NCBI GenBank assembly: GCA_937872125.1
Contig: CALMNY010000546.1
Location: 1 to 11,578 of the forward strand
DNA from: an uncultured Candidatus Competibacteraceae bacterium
GTDB taxonomy: Bacteria > Pseudomonadota > Gammaproteobacteria > Competibacterales > Competibacteraceae
Length of the DNA stretch: 11,578 nt
Reading direction: 5' to 3'
Below the pieces are notes generated by a model, which was given only the letters and a program-made list of their open reading frames with translations, ran no database searches and was not told the origin of the DNA. Below are positions 7,512 to 11,578 of this stretch, in pieces. The position numbers and the translations under genes are program-made. How positions within the stretch are numbered: position 1 is the stretch's first letter; every line of letters begins with the position of its first letter.

Positions 7512-7574
7512 TCTGGAATCCACCCTGTATTTTTTACTTGGTTCCGACCCCACGGACCGCCGGGGTGCTCATTT

Positions 7575-8687
7575 CTACTTCAGCCCGTAAACCAGCAGCG
7601 CCGCGCCAATGCCTGCCAGGGCGGCCCCACCCGCCGCCAGATAAATACGCCGCTGCCAATCGCCTTGCGCTTCCGCCAGCATCTTCCGGGTGACCCGCAT
7701 TGCTGCCGCCGCGGGGGTTTCCTCGACGTTGGCGCTGGCGGCGTGCGCCTCGGCCACCGCCTGCAAGGCCACCTCGCGTGCCCCCGTCATGGCGACTTCG
7801 CGGGCGGCGGCTACGGCCGACTCCTGGGTGACGACCCCGGCCTTGCGCACCATCTCAGTAATCCGCTGGCCCAGTTGCGGCAATAATTGCTCGGTGAACG
7901 CTCGCCACTGGCTCTGGCAAAGTTGCTTGGTCAGCTCCTGAACCCGTCGTTCGGCTTCTACCTGCGCCTCGCGTTGAAAGGTCTCGAACTGTTCTTTCAA
8001 CAACGCAGGCAACCGGGCCTCAAGCGCCGCCTCAACCGCTCCCTGGGTATCTACCACGGGCGGCGCAGGCGGTTGCCAATCCGCCAGTCGTTTTTCGACG
8101 ACTTGCGCTGCACTGCGGGTGCTGGCTTCTTCCTGGCTCAACTCCAATTCCAGCCGCAACTTGGCGATCACATCGTTGATCAACGGCAGCACCTGCGATT
8201 CGACCGCATCGTAGAAAGCCCGCTCGGTCTTTTCCAGGAAGAGCTTCTCGACCCATTCGGCGGTCACCCCCGCACTGACCGGAGCCGGCGCGGCCTGGGG
8301 CTTGACGGCGGCGTCGAGCAGGGCGTTCATCCGTTCGAGGAGCGATTCGAGCGCCGCCGGCGTCGCCGGTTTGCTCAGCACGTCCACCGCCCCGGCCGCA
8401 TGCGCCTCGTTGCGAAAGGCCGGCTCGTCCTTGGAGGTGTACATCGCCGCAGGAATCGCCGCCGTGGTCGGTTCACTCCGAATCTGGCGCAACGCCGTCA
8501 GCCCATCCATACCGGGCATGGTATGGTCCATAAAGATCACATCCGGCTTCTTTTGACGCAGATAGTCCAGCGCTTCTTCGGCGGAATCCGCCGTATCCAC
8601 GGTCATACCGAGATTTTGCAAAATCTTGCGCAACATCAGTCGCGCCGATTTGGAGTCGTCCACCACAAGAACATGTCGGATTGGCAT
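7575..8687 (-). CDS. receiver-domain protein with helical linker and C-terminal membrane tail
   Basis: 370 residues. An N-terminal CheY-like receiver domain (1 to about 120) has Asp10/Asp11, the phosphoacceptor Asp54 in VIFMDHTMPGMDG, Thr84 in MYTSKDE and Lys106 in LSKPA, so all the phosphorylation residues are present. There is no DNA-binding, GGDEF, EAL or kinase domain. After a proline/alanine linker, about 200 residues are predicted helical and charged (for example 143-190 and 215-300). The last 25 residues hold one hydrophobic span (IYLAAGGAALAGIGAALLVYGL) after QRR, ending two residues from the stop, a tail-anchor layout. ATG at 8685-8687 is preceded by a GGGGGG run four to nine bases upstream. 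It follows a 208-base gap and is 63 bases ahead of the coiled-coil gene. Probable role: phosphorylation-controlled membrane-bound adaptor; the partner kinase is not in the window. Confidence 0.88.
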   Translation of the reverse strand: MPIRHVLVVDDSKSARLMLRKILQNLGMTVDTADSAEEALDYLRQKKPDVIFMDHTMPGMDGLTALRQIRSEPTTAAIPAAMYTSKDEPAFRNEAHAAGAVDVLSKPATPAALESLLERMNALLDAAVKPQAAPAPVSAGVTAEWVEKLFLEKTERAFYDAVESQVLPLINDVIAKLRLELELSQEEASTRSAAQVVEKRLADWQPPAPPVVDTQGAVEAALEARLPALLKEQFETFQREAQVEAERRVQELTKQLCQSQWRAFTEQLLPQLGQRITEMVRKAGVVTQESAVAAAREVAMTGAREVALQAVAEAHAASANVEETPAAAAMRVTRKMLAEAQGDWQRRIYLAAGGAALAGIGAALLVYGLK

Positions 8688-8895
8688 AAACCCCCCTGGC
8701 TTTCCCTATCAATTAGCAGGATTTTAAGGTGAAAAAATGAGACCCATTGGTCAATATTCTCATGCTGCCTGCGGATATGCAGCAACTTGCGGTGGCAATA
8801 GTTCATTTACTATAGCGCAATCAGTAGCGAACAGCAGGAACGGAAGCACCGCTGGACTAAATGCGGCAATACGCCCATTCAGCCTGGTTAAACCA

Positions 8896-9333
8896 CTAGA
8901 CCGATTCGCTGACCACCAGCGCCCGGCTCATGGACAGCGTATTCACCCCATCCCGCGCTTCATACTCGACCTTGTCCATACAGGACTTGATGAGGCTCAG
9001 GCCCCGGCTGCGCAAACTCAGGGTCGCAAGATCATCAGGATCAGGATCAGCGAGCGGGGCCATCGCCTCCAACCGGCCCGGCGCCATGGGCTGACCACAG
9101 TCGCGCACCCGCAGATTCAGGCAATCCGGCGCCCATTCAAATTCCACCCACACCGGATGGCCCGGCTCACCGTGGTAGGCGTGCTCAACAACGTTATTGA
9201 CCGCTTCCACCAAGGCGATTTCAATCGGGGCGGTAGGCAACGCCAGCAACTGGCACAGCCCGCACAGCGCGCCACTCAGCAGTTCGATGCATTCGGCCCG
9301 GCTCTCGATAGCCAGGGTGATGGTTCGGGTCAT
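8896..9333 (-). CDS. RsbW-like serine kinase / anti-sigma factor (HATPase_c)
   Basis: 145 residues, the usual size for single-domain GHKL serine kinases of the RsbW/SpoIIAB type. The N box is EAVNNVVEHA (43-52) with Glu43, Asn46/Asn47 and His51. The G1 box is VRDCG (76-80), and the G2-like box is SRGLSLIKSCMD (109-120), followed by a strand (KVEYEARDG) and a final beta strand. These residues bind ATP-Mg and should phosphorylate the STAS protein at its conserved Ser. The start is set at ATG 9331-9333, which overlaps the phosphatase stop as ATGA and has GGGAG about ten bases upstream. A longer in-frame extension to 9516 overlaps the phosphatase C-terminus and reads as Arg-rich nonsense, so I reject it. 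A run of Asp-Pro-Asp codons (6-base repeats at 9034-9050) falls in the ATP lid. Confidence 0.92.
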   Translation of the reverse strand: MTRTITLAIESRAECIELLSGALCGLCQLLALPTAPIEIALVEAVNNVVEHAYHGEPGHPVWVEFEWAPDCLNLRVRDCGQPMAPGRLEAMAPLADPDPDDLATLSLRSRGLSLIKSCMDKVEYEARDGVNTLSMSRALVVSESV

Positions 9334-10553
9334 GCGTGCGGCTCCCATTCCAAAATCAGCAAGGTGATGTCGTCTTGATGGTTCTCGTCGCCCTGCCATT
9401 CTTGCAGGGCCTGACCGACGCGCTCGGCGACCGCCGCGACCGGAAGATCGGCCGTCGCGGCCAGTAGCGCCATCAGGCGCGTTTCGGCAAACAGTTCTGC
9501 CTGGGCGTTCGCGCACTCGGTGACGCCATCCGAGTACAGGAACAGCCGGTCGCCAGGGGCCAGATCAAAGGTGATGGCATCGTATTCGAGTTCGGGCAAC
9601 ATGCCGACGGGAAAGCCCCCGCCGCCGATCAACTCGGTGCGCCGGTCGGCGCGGTGCAGCCAGATCGGCCGGGGGTGGCCCGCCTGGGTCAGAGTCACCC
9701 GGCCGGATCGTCCGTCCAGATGACCATAGATCAGGGTGAAATAAAGCAGGGGATCAATGCCGGACTGGAACCGCTGGTTCAGTTCCGCCACGACTTGCGG
9801 CGGGACAGCCGCCGCATCCCGGTCCGTATTCCGCCGCCGCACCCGTTGTTCTTCGGCGCCCTGCGCCAGCACCTGGTGCAGGGTGAAGGATAACAACGCT
9901 GCGGGCACACCGTGCCCGGCTACATCCAGTTGGTAGAAGCTCAAGTGTTCGCCGTCGAGGACGAAGTAATCGAACATGTCGCCCGCCACGAAGGCGCTGG
10001 GCTGAAACAGCCAGTCCACCGTGATTTCCGGCAAGCGCAGCGGTGGCGGTAACAAGGCTTTTTGCATAGCCGCCGCCGATTCCAGGTCGTGGCGAATGGT
10101 GGCGTAAGCGTCGGTCAGGGTTTGGTTGATTGCGCTGAGGTGGCGGTTACGCTCTTCCAGTTGCCATTCCAGCCGCAGGATGCGTTCCCCGGCGCGAATC
10201 CGCACCCGCAGCTCCTGGCGATGGACGGGCTTCACCAGAAAATCATCGGCCCCCGCCTCCATGCCCTCGACCAGGGACATCTTGTCCTCGCGGCCGGTCA
10301 ACAGGATCAGGTAGATATACTTGGCGAAGTCGGCGGCGCGCACCCGCCGGCACAGTTCCGGCCCGGTCAGACCCGGCATCATCCAGTCGCTGATGACGAA
10401 ACGGATGTCCTCCCGTTCCAGGATGTCCCAGGCTTCCAAACCATCGCCGGCCAGGATGACGTCATAATTCCAGCGGCCCAGCATGGCGGCGACGATCCGC
10501 AGTACACTCGGATCGTCGTCCACCACCAGAATCCGCATTCGTTCCTTACTCAT
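9330..10553 (-). CDS. response regulator with PP2C (SpoIIE/RsbU-type) phosphatase output
   Basis: 407 residues. An N-terminal receiver domain (about 5-122) has acidic residues 12-14, phosphoacceptor Asp56 in VISDWMMPG, Thr86 and Lys108, all intact. A coiled-coil linker (about 125-165) leads into a SpoIIE-type PP2C domain whose metal-binding acids are visible: Asp192 in VAGDMFDYF, Asp210 in DVAGHGVPAALLS, Asp342 in LYSDGVTE and Asp394/395 in QDDITLLILE. Phosphorylation of the receiver should switch dephosphorylation of the STAS protein. I set the start at ATG 10551-10553, with GGGG at 10560-10563 six bases upstream. A further in-frame ATG at 10584-10586 has no ribosome site and overlaps a probable promoter -10 box. 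It is the first gene of the minus-strand train, divergent from the copper ATPase, and ATGA-coupled to the RsbW-like kinase. Confidence 0.93.
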   Translation of the reverse strand: MSKERMRILVVDDDPSVLRIVAAMLGRWNYDVILAGDGLEAWDILEREDIRFVISDWMMPGLTGPELCRRVRAADFAKYIYLILLTGREDKMSLVEGMEAGADDFLVKPVHRQELRVRIRAGERILRLEWQLEERNRHLSAINQTLTDAYATIRHDLESAAAMQKALLPPPLRLPEITVDWLFQPSAFVAGDMFDYFVLDGEHLSFYQLDVAGHGVPAALLSFTLHQVLAQGAEEQRVRRRNTDRDAAAVPPQVVAELNQRFQSGIDPLLYFTLIYGHLDGRSGRVTLTQAGHPRPIWLHRADRRTELIGGGGFPVGMLPELEYDAITFDLAPGDRLFLYSDGVTECANAQAELFAETRLMALLAATADLPVAAVAERVGQALQEWQGDENHQDDITLLILEWEPHA

Positions 10554-10584
10554 TACGCACCCCGCTCCGCCTTCCAGTTTAGAC

Positions 10585-10613
10585 ATTGTATTTTAAAGCG
10601 AACAGTTTCCCAA
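10585..10613 (-). promoter_or_regulatory. candidate sigma70-type promoter for the phosphatase gene
   Basis: On the minus strand TTGGGA (10608-10613, four of six matches to TTGACA) and TACAAT (10585-10590, five of six to TATAAT) are separated by exactly 17 bases. Transcription would start near 10578, about 25 bases before the chosen ATG at 10553. The position in the divergent intergenic region supports it. It rests on the boxes alone. Confidence 0.5.
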
Positions 10614-10715
10614 ATCAGACCGATGGCGTGGACGTTGAAGCGGGCCTACCGAACCCTCTGAAGCTCCAGATGTCCGTTTATTACACCCGCCCCAAAAATC
10701 ATAGCTCCTGCTGAA

Positions 10716-11578
10716 ATGGAACGACCGACGACCGCCCCATCATTCTCTCACCATCGCCTGGCGATCACCGGCATGAGTTGCGCCGGTTGCGTCGCCGCGG
10801 TGGAAACTGCCCTGCGCGGTGTGCCCGGCGTCGCCGAGGCCCAGGTCAATTTCGCCGACCGCACTGCCCAGGTCACGGGCAATGTCCCGGCGGCGATGCT
10901 GATTCAGGCGGTGCGGGCGGCCGGCTACGACGCCGCCGAACTGCGCGACGAAACCAGCGCCGAAGCTGAACGCGAAGCCGCCGAACAGGCCCACTACCGG
11001 CGGCTGATTCGCAACACCATCGTCGCCGGCGCCCTGGCTGCACCACTCATGGCGGCGGAAATGGCCGGCTGGTTGCCGGCGCTGGCGACGCCGAACGGCC
11101 AGAGGTTCTGGATCGCCGCCGGCCTGCTGACCCTGGCGGCGATGGTCTACAGCGGCGGCCACTTTTTCACCGGCGCCTGGCGGCAGTTCCGCCACCATAA
11201 CGCCAACATGGACACCCTGATCGCGCTGGGCACGGGTTCCGCCTGGTTCTATTCCATGCTGGTAGCCCTGTTCCCGACCAGCGTGCCGAGTCTGGCCCAG
11301 CACGCCTATTTCGAGGCGGCGGTTACCATCATTGCCCTGGTCAATCTCGGCGCCGCCCTGGAAACCCGGGCGCGCGGCAAGACTTCCGCCGCCATCCGCC
11401 GCCTGCTTGGCCTGCAACCGAAAACCGCCCGACTCGTCGAGGGCGACGAAGAACGCGATGTCCCGATTGAAACGCTCGGCGTCGGCGCGCTGATCCGAGT
11501 GCGGCCCGGCGAGAAAATCCCGGTGGACGGCGAAATCATCGCCGGTCAGTCCACCGTGGATGAAGCCATGCTCACCGG
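10716..11578 (+). CDS. copA: CopA-like copper-exporting P1B-type ATPase, N-terminal part (partial)
   Basis: 287 codons are present before the window ends. An N-terminal heavy-metal-associated domain (about 12-75) has the copper-binding GMSCAGC with Cys22/Cys25, then a short acidic linker, and four hydrophobic segments at about 100-120, 130-147, 166-186 and 197-213. These match the first helices of P1B-1 ATPases, including [20 protein letters not shown] at 161-180. The actuator domain begins near 222 and includes [13 protein letters not shown], with the TGE motif just being entered at the last base. The CPC, DKTG and ATP-binding sites are beyond the edge. It should pump Cu(I) out of the cytoplasm. 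ATG 10716-10718 is the first start after an in-frame TGA at 10659-10661; no clear Shine-Dalgarno is seen. It is transcribed away from the phosphatase gene and probably unrelated to it in function. Confidence 0.93.
   Translation, partial: MERPTTAPSFSHHRLAITGMSCAGCVAAVETALRGVPGVAEAQVNFADRTAQVTGNVPAAMLIQAVRAAGYDAAELRDETSAEAEREAAEQAHYRRLIRNTIVAGALAAPLMAAEMAGWLPALATPNGQRFWIAAGLLTLAAMVYSGGHFFTGAWRQFRHHNANMDTLIALGTGSAWFYSMLVALFPTSVPSLAQHAYFEAAVTIIALVNLGAALETRARGKTSAAIRRLLGLQPKTARLVEGDEERDVPIETLGVGALIRVRPGEKIPVDGEIIAGQSTVDEAMLT

Noticed and set aside
7530..7570. Hairpin-like GGTCCG/CGGAACC segment after the receiver gene, recalling REP sequences
   Set aside because: The stem is imperfect with a bulge, has no T-run for termination, and only one copy is seen in the window.
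8737..9378. Plus-strand frame starting in the 208-base gap and running across the kinase gene
   Set aside because: Most of it is antisense to the HATPase gene, it has no domain, and no ribosome site was convincing.
9334..9516. N-terminal extension of the RsbW-like kinase frame upstream of its ATG at 9331-9333
   Set aside because: It overlaps the conserved PP2C end of the phosphatase gene, encodes Arg-rich low-complexity sequence, and the internal ATG is ATGA-coupled and fits the family length.
10620..10715. CueR-type operator before the copper ATPase
   Set aside because: No ACCTTCC...GGAAGGT dyad with the long spacer expected for MerR-family promoters could be found.
10740..11417. Minus-strand open frame of 225 codons opposite the copper ATPase
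   Set aside because: The plus-strand frame carries GMSCAGC and other P1B ATPase signatures; the minus frame is glycine/glutamine-rich shadow.
1..11578. CRISPR arrays, tRNA or rRNA genes, insertion-sequence transposases
   Set aside because: No regularly spaced repeats, tRNA-like cloverleaf or rRNA signature, and no transposase-like protein was noticed on either strand.

Overview
The window is a GC-rich stretch (roughly 60-65 % G+C by eye) from a Gram-negative bacterium, most likely a proteobacterium and perhaps a gammaproteobacterium. The evidence is an outer-membrane lipoprotein of the Wza/SLBB export family with a clear lipobox, a Wzz/Wzc-type inner-membrane partner, and general coding style. 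I cannot name the species from sequence alone.

Layout: nearly everything reads on the minus strand as one convergent-free train running from about 10600 down to 1. It opens with a partner-switching pair: a REC-PP2C phosphatase (9330-10553) whose stop overlaps the start of an RsbW-like HATPase kinase (8896-9333) in an ATGA. After a 208-base non-coding gap come a receiver-domain protein with a C-terminal membrane tail (7575-8687), a coiled-coil protein with an N-terminal membrane anchor (6549-7511) and a STAS-domain anti-sigma-factor-antagonist-like protein (6162-6512). Exopolysaccharide export genes follow: a Wza-like lipoprotein (5133-6140), ATGA-coupled to a Wzz/Wzc-like chain-length protein (2899-5136) whose ATPase domain has lost its P-loop lysine. 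Two glycosyltransferases (GT4-type 1799-2860; GT2-type 718-1806) and a hexapeptide acyltransferase (129-704) come next. The train ends, in this window, with the first 35 codons of a protein resembling PLD/SNF2-type helicases (1-107).

On the plus strand, divergent from the phosphatase gene, lies the N-terminal third of a CopA-like copper-exporting P1B ATPase (10716-11578, cut by the window end).

How it may work together: the phosphatase (input through its receiver domain), the kinase and the STAS protein have the three parts of a partner switch. No sigma factor is encoded here and the STAS gene sits immediately before the export genes, so an inferred role is post-translational or transcriptional control of polysaccharide production, as is known for other STAS/RsbU-type biofilm switches. 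The two membrane-anchored helical proteins between kinase and STAS are the least familiar part and could tether or sense the switch at the membrane; that is inference. No initiating sugar-phosphate transferase, Wzx flippase or Wzy polymerase is present, so the polysaccharide pathway must be completed elsewhere.

Two copies of a GC-rich palindrome lie inside the 5' end of the GT2 gene and are translated in two different frames.
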